Source of the DNA: Brugia malayi
Lineage: Eukaryota > Nematoda > Chromadorea > Rhabditida > Onchocercidae
DNA length: 64,000 nt
Direction of reading: 5' to 3'
Assembly (NCBI RefSeq): GCF_000002995.4
Contig: NW_025062476.1
Coordinates: forward strand, 186,001 to 250,000
Translations under genes and position numbers: made by a program
Notes under the pieces: generated by a model
What the model saw: only the letters and a program-made list of their open reading frames with translations
What the model was told of the DNA's origin: nothing
The model's database searches: none
Part shown: positions 14,201 through 26,466 of the stretch, piece by piece
Numbering within the stretch: position 1 is the first letter of the stretch
How the letters are laid out: each line of letters begins with the position of its first letter

Positions 14201-16474
14201 TTGTTAATCCGTTTCAAATGCAAACTACTGAGAGGGTGCACAAGGATTTGAAATAACAACCATGAAAGATTTATAGTTTCTAAAATGTGCTCAATATTTT
14301 AGAATAAGTGAGTTCATTCGGGATGAAGAAATGATTAGACGATATGTTTCAATCCTACTAACATTTTTGGAATCAGGAATTGTACGTTCCGATGATGCTG
14401 TTCAATCTTCGCTTCTAACTGTTTTACGGATGGTTACAGTAGCAACTGATCCGACTCAGTTTTTAAAGTAATTGTTTAAAACTTCAACTAGAACTTTCTT
14501 TAAAATTTGCAATTTTCAGACGGATGATTAGCTTCTAAATTTGCGTGAAGCTAATAATAATTTCTAGTACGGAACATTCATAACTTTGGATTCTCTTTTA
14601 AAAAAAATAAAAATAAATAATGTTCGACATCCATTGCAAGACCTATGTTATAAATATCTGAAAGACACCGCTAGACATTGGAGTTATCTGCATCGTGAAG
14701 AATTTCTGTACTTGGTCATCTGTTATATAGATGTACAACCATAATATATCATATGTTAATATTGAACATGGAACTTTATTAATAAAGAAATTCTTGATAA
14801 GTAAACGCAAATAAGAAAATTTTTCAGAAATCTTACAAATGTGCAGTCCTTATTAAAGGAGCGTTCGCATCGTGAAACTCTGCAAAAAATTGAACAAGCT
14901 ATTGTAATGAAACTGATGGAAAACGATAAAAGGAAAGCGGAATTATTGAGCTATGTGGCAAGTTTAGATGCATGGGATGGAAGACGAATTGATGAGCCTG
15001 ATTATGATAAACGACACTGCGCTTATCTAAATCTCCTTAAGGTTTGTGCCCTCTCTTTTATATGAAATTGTTTTTAGTCTTGACCGTTATTTCTCAGTGC
15101 AAGACTATTCAGAGTGATTAGAAGCTTTTTTGTTCGAAATTTCCAGGCTTTAACAACAGACGAAGTAATTGAACCAATATTACTCTATCTGATATTGCAT
15201 AACGATTATTATGTTATTGTTCAGGTACTTATGATTTTTTAAAGGGCCGCTTTGTAGCTATGTGAAGCTAAGAGTTTAACGCAAAAACATCACGATTTAT
15301 CTCATTTTTTATGAAAAATTTTTAAAAAGAAATTCTATTTGTCGAAGAGTTAATTCATGTTTTTTTTTTCTTTTTTGTGATGCAGGTGAATGATATTTCA
15401 TTGCGTTCAGCTGCAACCAAAAATTTTCATAGTATAATTGAATACTTTGGAAAATGTAATATGAATGGACGTGAGAAACAAAATGGAGTTGATTCTCATA
15501 TGTTACCTCTTATTCTAAGGGGCTTACATGATGCAAAGGAGGTATTCTCTAATTTCTTTCTTATTGATATTTGATCTAAACTTTGTCGATACGAAGAGGA
15601 AAGTTTCATTTTGTATTTATTCACAACGAGTTGTATAAATGATTGGTAGACAAATCTGTTAAAATTTTAGGTAATACGCCATGATTTTGCTAATCTCTTG
15701 GTTTCGATGATTATATATTTCCCGACACACAAACATCTTCGCCATCTTGAATCACTTAGGAATACTGCAGAAGTTGATTTAGACTTCTTCGAGAACGTTA
15801 CTCATATGCAAATTCATCGGCGACAGCGTGCGTTTTACAAACTTGCTCAAAGTTTGCAGTCGGAGAAAGTTAGTATTTGTTATTTATAATCCATTTTGCA
15901 CAAAATTTAGAAATTTCGCTTTTGTGTAGTAATTTTACATAGCATCACTTGTGCCTAAAAAACTTGCATTACAACTTGCATTAACTTGCATTACAGATCC
16001 GTATTCCAAACGGAGTATTGCTTCGTTTCCTGCTGCCCTTTTTGCAACCTTACATGGTGAATTTATCTAGTAGTACATCAGCCCTTAGCGATGCTTCTCT
16101 AGCACTTTTTACGCAAATAATGCGTGGTGCACCGTGGAAAAAGTAAGTTGAGAAAAGTTTGTAGTTATCATTATTCCCTTATCATTAGTTCTTTATTTTC
16201 ATTATTTTAGAAACTTCACTTTTGTAGTTTATAAGCTTGCGGAATAATGAACTGGCATTATTGACGAATAAACAAACATGAGAACTTTTCAGTTTCCCAT
16301 GATTCGTAACCACAGTTCATGCAACTTGTGAAAGTTTTGGTACATCCCTGAAAATATATTGATTCCGCTAATAAACGATATTAATGTTTCAGATACTTTC
16401 CAATGTTGGATTTCTATATGAAGCGTTTGAAAAAAGAAAGTGTTAATGTTAATCACAAAGCAATTATAAGGTAC

Positions 16475-16510
<36 letters not shown>

Positions 16511-19500
16511 AGTTATGATCTTTAATTTAACACTGGATTAATGTTTTATTCTGAAAAAGAAATAGATAATTTTCAATTAAAAATAAACTGGTGAGGGTCT
16601 ATTACGATTATTTGCTCTCTCGATCATTATCGTTTTTTAGGAAATTTTAGATTCAAATTTAATTATAGTTATAACTTTATTTGGTCGTAAGTAATCGGCT
16701 TTTAAAGTTTACTGGAACCCTCGAATTTTTCTCTTTTTTGCTTTTCAACTAATCAGAACTTTTAAAGTTGTGGCATAGTTAAGTTTTGATTGATGTAAAA
16801 ATCTGGCTGATTTTTGCTTTTTAAATAAGGACTAGAAGTGAAACATATAGAAGAATTACTTCAGTTTCATTTTGCTATAAAATCTTATTGACATCTTTCA
16901 CTTAGTCCTTCTGTCAATTAATTATTCATTAGCATAAGCTCTTTCTCAAAATCTAAGTTTTATATATAACTTTGGCTGAATAAGTTTTATAAGCTTTCGG
17001 AATAATTTTTGTTTCTTTCCTGATATTACTAGTCAGATTGACCAGACTGTTTTCCTCCTTCCGAGTTGTATCACTCCAATGACAAACATTTTAATTTGTG
17101 GAATCCATATTAAAAACTGCTTCATAAATTTTTGCGTCCATTTTTTAAACCTCCATTTTTACCTATCGAATGCTGTTTCAAGGTTCCGCACTACTACTGC
17201 TATAATATCGTTAAGAGCTTTTCACACTGTATTTCCCAACCAGTTGAAAATTTTCAAGTTGAATTTCAGCAAAAGTAAGGTTAACTGAATATTTTGTAAC
17301 ATTTCTGTGGAATTGAATGATTACTTGTTGGTTTGATGTCCATCACAACCATAACTTTGTTAATCGGTCACCTTTCTCTGATTAGTCGAAGTTAAGTTCA
17401 TATGCTAACTGGAAGCTTGTGTCATGAGTTAAATCTATACCTTTTGAGATAGTTATTTGTTTAAGACAAGTCAAATACACCTTTTTAAAAATAAAGATTA
17501 CACACAAAATAGATAGAATCGTCGTCTCTTCTAATCAGAGAAGACTTCAATGCTACTGTAGATAATGTGATGCTCATTTTTCGGTTAAAGAGTTGTGTGA
17601 TTTCAGGATCATTGTTGCTCTCGTAGACGCTTTTCACTTTAATGTTTCCGAAGGAGAGCAGCATGAATCTGTTATAAAAAAGAGAAGAACGAATGACGAC
17701 TTAGAAAGTGAAATAAATGATAAATCTGAAGATTGGACAGAAGCTAGGATTGAAGATGGCACAGCTGAAGTGAACCCTGGTAATACATTAAAAGAGAGCA
17801 CTTCATCAATACATCAGAAGGTTGTCGGGTATTTGATACCACGACTGAAAGACTGCGCCACCAGTAAAGTAAGCAAGCTTTCACTATGATTTTAAATAGC
17901 ACCCAATAATTAGTGCTCTCTCATACTGTTAAACAAATAAACGAGTCGGTTCTTGCAGGACTTAGTATCTCATCGAAAAGCCCAGTCCGGGAAATATTAT
18001 AAAGAAGATGATGACATACAGAGGGCTCCTGTTGCGTTGGCTACCATCAAGCTACTTCAGAAAATGCCGCAAAAAATTATGGACTATAATTTGCCTGGGT
18101 AATTCGCATATTTAATTTGTGTCAATCCTGGTGTTAAAACATAAGTTTTTGGTTTTGCGTATAGTGCAATTGATTAAGAACTAATTTTTTCCAGATTTCT
18201 TTGGTTCAAATATTTTATTTTTTTTTACAGTGTGATAATCAAGGTCTGCTCTTTGTTGATGTCACGATCAACTAGTGTACGGGAAGCAGCGGGTAAGACT
18301 GTTATCGAAATTGCTAAAATATTGGGTCCTAAATATATTCGTTTCATAATACGAGAAATGAAGCAGACCATGAGAAAAGGTTATCAGGTATACTTTTTAT
18401 CACATCATAATTCTCCGCCACTTAAATATGGAGTGATTTTATTTTTTTATTTTTTTTTTTTGTCAACAGTTTACTTAAATGTTTACTCAGCACTTGGTAG
18501 GGTGTTGTTAGTATTAATAGCTTATATCTCAGTTGTCTTTCATATTTGATCCACTGTTTTGTTAATATTAGCGATACTTTTTTCTGTTACTTCAGTAGAT
18601 ATTTTGAATGAGATCATATTCTGGTATTCTTCTCTATCAACTCTGATGGCTTTGATAGCTTCCTTTATCCACCTCTTTCATATTATTAAGTGTCTTAAAG
18701 CGCTTATGTTTGCGACCTCAAAACTTCTTGACATTATGTCATTATCTATTTATTAGAACCATCTCCTGTCCTACTTTCTATATCGACTTAAAGATCCACA
18801 AAAACTGTTTCTCAAAGTTAAAATAAACTTTTAATTTAATTGAAAGAAATAGCTACTCATTTTAGCTTCATGTGATGATTTTCTATGTGCACAAACTATT
18901 GTCAGCTATGGAGGAACAGCTTTGTACTGGTGACTTAAACTCATGTCTAATGGATATCATCGATGTAAGCATTTCAGTACTTTGGTAGTTGTCGTTTTGA
19001 TAGAATTTCCTTAAAGCATTGAAATATGTGAAAAAATTGAATTCGAATTTCGGCTATAGCTAAAACTTGGACTTGAATAAACTATCAGTTGACCTTAGAT
19101 TTGCACCATGGATTTATTTGGCGATACAGCTGAAGAAAAGACTGTATCTGGCATTACCAAGGATGTACCGGAAGCAAAAATACAACGAGCATATGAGACA
19201 TATAGATTACTTGGTCGATATATAAGCTCTCAATGTCTTGGCAGTGCGCTAGTAGTCTTGAAAAAGGTTTTCCTACTAGATTTTGGAAGTCTAAAGTGTT
19301 ATTTTTTTTGTTCGTATTTCTTTCTTGAATGGTGAATGGTATGTTTATATCCTTTTCGTTGTTCATTTGTATGCTCATATTTTAGATCATAGAATCTGCA
19401 CCAGATGCAAAAACAGTGCGAAAGGTAAGTCGTTTATTGTGGCAGTATTCATTGGGAATATCGGCCAATGAAGGAATTAAGCCTGAAGTTGCGTTGATAT

Positions 19501-22500
19501 TTGCATATCAACTGTTAAACGATCAAATAATAGAAAATCTGGAGAACAGGACCGGTGTTCAACTAGATGCGAAACAAGCAAAGGAAGGGAAACGTCCAGA
19601 AAGTTGTTTGGTATTGGAAAATGAACCCAGTCGGTAATTTATTTTTATACTTAGGAACATTTTCAAAATTCGAGAATCAACTTTGTATTTGGTATTAATC
19701 TGGAGCAGAAGTTGTAAAATTAGATAAAATAAAATCCATTTTCAGGTAGATTTTGTCACTTTTTCCATAAAAATACTTAACTTGGTTATTATCCTTCTAG
19801 TAATGAAGACATAAAAAACATGAATGGAGATAATAGGGATGGAAAGATCGAGTGAGGAGGTTGTTTTTTTCAAAGAATAAAAAGTACTTGTAATTAATTC
19901 TTAGTCGAAATTTAAGATAACTTTATGACTGTAATCCACTATGCTATTGTAATGTCCCCCTTAATGCGATATAGTTGTCTGCAGCGAATGGCATATTTGG
20001 GTAATTTCAGTGTAGGAGTGGTTGTTAAAGTGGCCATAAGGAGTAGAATGCACATTTTTGTTGAATTTGGCCTCTCTGAGCTGTATTTGATATTGAAAAA
20101 GAAGACTTTTGATGTGGAATCCAAGGACGACATTGCGCGATTAGATCCATTTGTTGATATTATTTTAAAATGTCTAACTCTAAAATATGATAAGGTAAGG
20201 ATGTTAAGCACTTATTATGAATTCGTTAGCATTTGTCAGATGATCCTAAAAACACTGATTTCTGTATTTTGTGTTCTTCGTTGCTTTTGCTCGTGACTTC
20301 TCCTGCTGTAGTCGGCTCAAAGAATTATTTAGACGTTTTGAAGTAATGATGAAATGTGAAACAATATATGGAGTTAGATTTAATGCATTGTAGTTGAAAT
20401 ACTGTGAAGATAAAATTCTTTTGCTGTAATCATTCTAAGTTATAAAATTATATTAATGTAATTCTTATTTTCAACTAGTTTAGATCCTTGTTAATTCTTT
20501 GCGTTGCTTCCTGATATTACTGAGATTCCCTCTTCCTTCACTGCGGTCGATTATGACTCAGTTCCTGAACCGTTTATTCATCCTGTTAGCTGATTATACA
20601 ACTTCGAGTGCAACTGGCAATACCCAAGAGTATGTCCGGAAATCTGCGGAAGTTTCTCAGCTAGTGTTTAAGGTAGATTTGTTTTTCTCAATATTTTCAT
20701 GCAGCATTTGGTTTCTCTTTATTTAAAGATTAACAGGTTAATGTTACTAAAGAACAGCTTCATAAGACTTCAGGAAAAGCAGTAACGAATTATTCTTTTT
20801 AATTTCTATTACTTTTCTCTTCCTCTAATAACCTCGAAAGTAGATTTAGAGTTTTTTTTTCGTAAAACTCAACTTTTTCCAAAATTTCCTGTATTTCGGA
20901 ACAATTTTTGAAGGCTATTACGCAAGTAATAAAGGATGCACCCTCTCTTGTGCTTACATCGAAACGTTTGCAATTACTTCTAACCTATGTTGAGACTGAT
21001 ATTATTGATAATCAGAAGCAGGCAGTAGCATTCCCACTTATCAAAGCAGTGATTATCCGCAAACTTCAAGATCCAAAGGTAAACTTAATTGAAAATAGAA
21101 TTGTTATGTGTTAAAAGGCAGCTACAATCGCCAGTAATATAGTGGTGTGCAGTGAGATTGGGAAAGTCAGTTTAGCTACGTAAATTAAAATAAAAAATTA
21201 CAGACATTGGTATCTTACATTAATTATTTCTATTGGTACTAAAAAGCAATTCTACATTATGTTTAGATTAAATTTTGAGAAGTTAGATATAAACTTATTC
21301 AGATCATCGAAATCATTCAGTATCTCGCAGAAACTGCTATTATATCAGAAATCTCGCATATTCGAGAACAATGCAGGCAGGTTAGCCCTTGTTTAAATCA
21401 TACAATTTTTTTTTTTTTCTCTTTCAGCTTTTAGAATTTAATTCCGCACAAGTAAGCATCGAAAGCTCATTTTGTCAAATTAAGGTTCTCACTGTTCAAA
21501 AAAATGGAGGATTTAAGATTCATAATTGTATCTCCGTATTAGTGCTGGGGAGAAATGATATCTGAAATCAACATATCAAGAGTTATTTTATGTTATTATA
21601 CAAAGCTCATATCACTACATGAATGTTATTAGTTTGATTTGCTTCACTTTGAAACAATTTTCGTTGTCTTCTGTGGCTCATTTGCGTGCTTCTTTACCCA
21701 TTTTCATGATCAGTGCTCATCTGAACTTACTAAGACAAGTGCTTGAATAATTTATTGACACAAAAGAACTCGTCGAAAATAGCTTAGTTGATGTCCATTA
21801 AATGGTATATTAATTTAGTTAATATATTTGGTTACGAAAGTGTGATTATTGGCAAATGTCCTTATCTTTGCATAAATGAAATAATATTGCTGGTAATGAT
21901 AAAGGTAATCCGAGGAAAACTTGGAATAAATTTTGTGTGACATGGTTGGTATTCTTTTTTTTTGGTCTTAAAAAAAATACATTTCCGAGAATTGAGTTTT
22001 GGTTCAGGTGATTGCCCTATTTGTTGGAAGCCACCCGCAATGTAAAAAGCCGTCGAAATATGTTGAATTCTTCCTGGAACAACTTGATTATCAGCACGAA
22101 GACGGCAGAAAATCTGCAGTTGAAATGCTGAACATATTTTTTGAAAAGCTCACAAAAGTTTGTCTGTTATTTTTGCATTTCTGAAAGTTAGTAATACATT
22201 AATTTGTGACCAGGCTTTGTTAATGAATAGCTCATTAATGTACTGATGTATCATTACTGATCAATCATTCATAACTGATTTGTTTGTATGTATTGTGTTT
22301 TTTGAAAAATTCAGTTGATGAGACTGCTTTTTAACTTTGAAAAAGCTTTGGTTGTATGCACAGTACTGTTTACTTACAGGAAATTAATGATGATTATGCT
22401 TTATTAGCGTTTGTAAAACTAGCAGCCCGATTAATGAACGATGAAAGTGCAGAATGTCGTCGGATGGTTGTTTTGGCTATACAGAAGTTGGTAGTATCTG

Positions 22501-24193
22501 TATCAGAATCTAAGCGAGATGATCTCTACTTAGCAACAAGGGATTGGCTGGAAAGTAAAAAGGCTAGTTTAATCATGATAACTGCTCAAAAACTAGTTGA
22601 GAATTGTTTTTTATTAATGTGTATTTGAAAAATAGTTAACCATTAAGTTAATACATATTCAGATATATTATTTTCAGGAAGTATACATTTGTATTGCCGT
22701 GCAAGCACTAGTAATATTTAGTAGGTTGGAAGGTAGAAAATTTGAAAATATTCTCCGAGAATTATCACCTAAACTGTCGGAAATCGTTCGTGCTGATATC
22801 TTATATTCATATGCTGAAGAAAGCATTGGTACAATTATTGATAGTCTGAATTCGTTGATAAGCGAGCACAAAAACCAAACGATCCAGTTTGCTGAAGAAG
22901 GATTGCTAGATTCTATATTAAGTAAGTATTCATAAATTTAGCTACAGTTATTATTTAGATCAGTTCACGATTATTTTTAGGAGAAATGGGTCCTTTTGCG
23001 CGATGCAGCAAATCACCAACTGTTCAGCTATCTGCAGCTCGATTTCTTGGCTCATTATTTTCCATTCTGAATAAAGATTACATGTTGTCACGAAGTGATC
23101 CATCTGTCCGAGAGTTCTTGCAGTGGACACTGGCGCAGATGAAAACTTACCAACTAACCAACGAACTAGCTGAACAGGTTGGATTTCTGAAATCATAAAA
23201 ATTTTCTTTTTTCTTTAATTGATCCATTATCTATTTTATACCATCAGCTAGTTCCACTGATGTTTTTAAACTTTATTTATATGTATGTTGCTGTTTCAGG
23301 TAGCGAAGAACTTGGTATACCTTTTTGATGTAGTTGCTCAATCAGATAATGATCTTCGGTGGCTATGTCACAGATTAAGTGTGTTGTGTAATTTTGAGTT
23401 AGTCAAGCTGCCAGCTGAAAATATTCGAGTGAGACTTCTTTTACATATTCTCTTGCTTTTGAACTGTGGATTTTTTTTTTTTTTTTTTCTTCCAAATTGA
23501 AAGTATTTTCACGTAAATTTGCTTATTCAGCGACAGAAGATATCAACTTTATTTCAACTGTGTAATTTCACATTGCAGAGAATCAATGTTTTTAAAGTGA
23601 CAGCAGTCATCGTCTTGAAAATTGATCCTAGCCGAAGCAATATTGTGATACAATCATTATTGCCTTCTCTCTGTCGTGAAATGCAAGGCAAATCAACACA
23701 AAGTACATTTTATGAAATCATCATTAATTAAAAAAACTACTGCTAAGTTCCTATAGCTTCCAAATATTAGGGCTGAAGTGCCATTATATCGGATGTATGG
23801 ATCATAATCATAATCTGTTCAAGGCACTGAAATATTGCAAAAGGTCGCAGTAGAAGTAGCGGATACAATAAAAGGAAGGATTGGTGACGAGGAATTTACA
23901 AAACAGGTAGCTGAATGCAATAAATTGTTCGCCGCTAAACTTGAAGGAAGGAAACGAAGAAGAAAGGTTGGCTGATTGTTGTGGAATTCTTTTATCATTC
24001 TCTTTCGAAACTGCTAACGTCGTTTGTTTGAAACATTCGAACAGAAATTATGCGTTAACGTTAACATCATTTTCTACAATTGATTTCAAAATTATAGGAA
24101 GAGGCTGTTTTGGACCCGACTAGCGCGGCACGAAAGAAAATTCGAAAAAATAAGTTGAAACGAAAGGTGAAAAAAAGACGAACAGCTGACTGA
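37..24193 (+). CDS. UTP20: UTP20 (DRIM), small-subunit processome component; 5' end outside window
   Basis: UTP20 is a giant HEAT-repeat nucleolar protein of the small-subunit processome, needed for 18S rRNA maturation. 38 phase-consistent exons give about 1940 codons (human UTP20 is about 2785 residues), so the N-terminal part is missing to the left. Exons: 37-199, 384-567, 911-1033, 1143-1311, 1457-1542, 1733-1858, 1996-2141, 2217-2304, 12866-13064, 13170-13327, 13477-13694, 14014-14140, 14303-14467, 14828-15041, 15147-15224, 15386-15541, 15671-15868, 15997-16142, 16393-16470, 17607-17868, 17959-18098, 18231-18387, 18866-18964, 19099-19266, 19386-19633, 19801-19851, 20011-20194, 20484-20672, 20914-21078, 21303-21380, 22008-22157, 22380-22562 (or 22595), 22678-22921, 22981-23177, 23300-23428, 23579 (or 23531)-23702, 23824-23966, 24098-24193. 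Family signatures seen are DFFENVTHMQIHRRQRAF (exon 15671-15868), the helix ending KGYQ (18231-18387), and a Lys/Arg-rich C-terminus ending KKRRTAD, typical of nucleolar targeting. The intron 2305-12865 hosts another gene. The alternatives at 22562/22595 and 23531/23579 are unresolved. Confidence 0.9.
2544..10576 (-). CDS. Chaoptin-like GPI-anchored leucine-rich-repeat protein, nested in a UTP20 intron
   Basis: Large extracellular adhesion-type LRR protein, about 1223 residues over 18 exons that all join in phase. Exons, 5' to 3': 10576-10497, 10241-10094, 9996-9844, 9679-9482, 9368-9225, 8425-8219, 8003-7780, 7558-7198, 7061-6738, 6384-6107, 5945-5702, 5435-5265, 4977-4795, 4640-4540, 4307-4115, 3758-3585, 3356-3129, 2804-2544. 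Exon 1 encodes a signal peptide (start MSLFSIIIAARIIFVQ). Next comes a Cys-containing N-cap (CSCENFDGEGNIHVKC) and then several dozen 24-residue LRRs of the form LDLSxNxI. The last exon has an LRRCT start (GNPIICDCRLNWIGEW) and ends in a hydrophobic tail (FFNLLFLLFLTISN) without basic residues after it, as in GPI-anchored proteins. Drosophila chaoptin is similar in size, LRR count and anchoring. Exon joins restore the 24-residue period, which supports the model. Orthology to chaoptin itself is inference; other long nematode LRR ectoproteins remain possible. Confidence 0.9.
10577..12865. other. Remainder of the large UTP20 intron, upstream of the nested LRR gene
   Basis: Non-coding on both strands as far as can be seen. 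It must hold the promoter of the nested minus-strand LRR gene and ends at the UTP20 acceptor (TTTCAG at 12860-12865). It contains a TG/TA microsatellite at 11199-11272 and a run of A after T near 11470-11499. No further gene was recognised. Confidence 0.6.
11199..11272. repeat. (TG)n/(TA)n microsatellite
   Basis: Alternating TG units pass through TATG into (TA)n over about 74 bases, inside the UTP20 intron and about 0.6 kb upstream of the LRR start codon. Open frames seen across it (Cys-Val or His-Thr runs) are artefacts of the repeat. Confidence 0.95.
16476..16509. repeat. Poly-T run of 34 bases in a UTP20 intron
   Basis: Uninterrupted T run starting five bases after the end of exon 16393-16470, directly behind its donor site. 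Similar long T runs lie at 1072-1101 (UTP20 intron) and 36116-36144 (intergenic). Confidence 0.95.
21428..21451 (+). other. Candidate 24-nt alternative microexon of UTP20
   Basis: A T-rich tract ending CTTTCAG (21407-21427) is followed by 24 open bases and then a GTAAGC donor (21452). The segment is phase 0 on both sides, as are the flanking exons 21303-21380 and 22008-22157, so its inclusion would add LLEFNSAQ without changing frame. Without it the joined protein keeps the spacing I expect from the human protein, so it is left out of the main model. Confidence 0.3.
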
Positions 24194-26466
24194 ATATAAT
24201 TTCATAGTTTATTCCTTCAGATGCATTTGTGGTTGAATAGATTTGCTACATACACACCTCCGAGAAGCTTTCCAGTTTGCCAGTTTTGCTAATTTTGTTA
24301 TTTGTTGTATTGACATTCATTGTTGTGTAACATAAACTGAACTCAAACATGTCTCTATGGGGATCAGTCAATTTACATTAAAATTATGTATTATCAAGTA
24401 GTATAGAAGAAGGAGTACAGATAATTTTTAAATCTAGAAACACTGAAGTATGAAGTTTCTGCTTAGAAGTGCTGTTTGTCAGTCCATCATCTTCCCTGCT
24501 CTATGTTCGATCATTTTTGCATTAGTTGTTTATATAACGTTCAATAGTAAAAAAGATCGGAAAGTAGTGAGGACGAGTAGAACTGCAAAGAAGGCTTTTA
24601 CTAAAAAATGCTTACGCTATAGACTGAAGTGCAGAAGTGGAAGACTTTGCTTTAAAACATGAAATAAGTAGTGCAAAAGACATGTTTCGTTAATCGGATT
24701 AATTGTGAGTAAGGGTTGTTTGGACATTATCACGATGAGAACAAACATGACGTAATAAGTAATGATGGAAAAATGGTGTGGGAGGAAGGACGCTTCTGTA
24801 TGACGCGAAAAAGCAGATTGTTTCCTCTTTAGCAAAAACCGGAGCAGCGGTGCAGCTTCGACTAATGATCTCGACCAACTCCAGAAGATGATGTCATTAG
24901 CAGTATTTAGAAATTCGTCTGGAATGATGCAGTTAGAGAGCAATTTACACAGATGGAATTTCTCCTCCAAGGTCAAATCACGGTAGCTTTTGGTGGACTT
25001 CATTTTAAACAAGTTAGTCAGACTGAGTAACGAAGTCAAGAAAAAACATCATGGAAGGTTGCTTCCCTTCTTATCCTTGGTTGTCGTCTTTAGACGTATC
25101 ACTAATTTCGTAGTGTTTTATCACAGCGATAAAATCAGGTGTTGGTGATCGGTGATCGGTAATCTTGCTAGTATTGGTACTTCTGAAAGTAATGTTATTT
25201 CTACTTTCTGTTACCTTATTTGATAAGAGAGAGAGAGAGAGAGAGGGCCATCGAATGTATTACAATTTGTTTACAGCAGCAATGCATATATAGTTCTATA
25301 GTATTCCTCTATTTAATGGAAAAACAAATAGGTGGGAAGTTGAAATGTGACGAAGAGTTCCGGTTTTGCTGGTGAAAAAAATAATTAAAGCTAGAAAACA
25401 AGTAAGGGTGGAAGAGTAATGAGAAGAGAGTTGAAATGATTCAGCTCTGAATACCCACCTGTTTCAGTTTCTCAGAAAGATCATGCTGAGTCTTGCTTTC
25501 TCTGTTTTACTTTTACTTTTCTATCCAACTCTGTTCAAGTTTGCTGTAGGTTAGATTTTCCCTTCCTTCCGTTTCTTCCCATTTCGAGTTTTGCATCTGA
25601 AAATATTGCAGCGGCGTGATCACATAGAAGATCATTTCGGTTTTGCATGATTTTTTGCGAGATTTACTAATTACCTGCGATACTGTTACCTTGCTCGAAC
25701 TACTCTTAGTAATGATGCATTCATTACAAGAAGCAATGATGGCAGCAATTTATTGAGATAAGGGTCACTGATTTTGTGATGTGGACAGAAGGTCATCATC
25801 CCTCACGAGAGTATCACGAGAGCCTTTGGGATAAAGAAGCATTTCCTTTCCTATTGTGAGTCTCATATCAGAAGGAGAGAAGAGAAGTGAAACCAGGAAT
25901 GATTATTACCATCTTTTCTTGTTTTTGTTGATTGCCCGCAAATGCATCCTTGTGGACTGATCTCTGAGAGAAAACAGAAAGCAAAAGAAGAACTTTTCAT
26001 AATTTCTTAACCTCTAAATGGAATAAACCTCTCTCTCTCCTCAGCTTCAATAGTCTTAATTAACACCTCTTCCTTCTGCTGCTGTTGCTGCTGTTACTAT
26101 TAAGAAACACATGCTAATTCAATATTTAGAATTTAAAGCAGCAGCACTTCCTGCCAGATTCCCGACTGCTACAACATGGAAATTTTATTCCACACAACAA
26201 ACATGTCGACAGTCTTATAAACTAGGGTAGCAAACATCTGACACTGACGACAGCTGACAACAGCACCAGTCAAGAATATACCCGAGTAATACTGGTCACC
26301 TCTCAGAGATGCTTTAAGAGAGAGATTTGCTAGCGTCGCAGTAAAATATCGTTACTTGCGCATTTGTCTCCGCTTCATATGCTAACAGAGCACAGTTCAA
26401 TATTTCAATAAAATGATGATGTTTAGGAGACGCACTAGGAGACTCACTTACCTCATTTGAAATTCG
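24194..26466. other. Gap between UTP20 and the Cys-rich protein gene
   Basis: About 2.3 kb with no recognised gene. It holds a (GA)n tract at 25226-25246, an open frame of 140 codons on the minus strand (25039-24617; no similarity recognised) and a 71-codon plus-strand frame at 24450-24662 with one hydrophobic segment followed by a basic tail. Neither open frame has clear support as a gene. The part near 26.4 kb presumably includes the promoter and 5' UTR of the next gene. Confidence 0.5.

Noticed and set aside
19424..19429. Consensus donor AAG|GTAAGT inside a UTP20 exon
   Set aside because: Reading through keeps the family-like helix VSRLLWQYSLGIS and the next acceptor fits the later donor, so this is taken as an unused decoy.
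24617..25039. 140-codon minus open frame with an amphipathic start (LTLEEKFHLCKLL)
   Set aside because: It faintly recalls transposon helix-turn-helix starts, but no second domain, repeat ends or splice sites support it.
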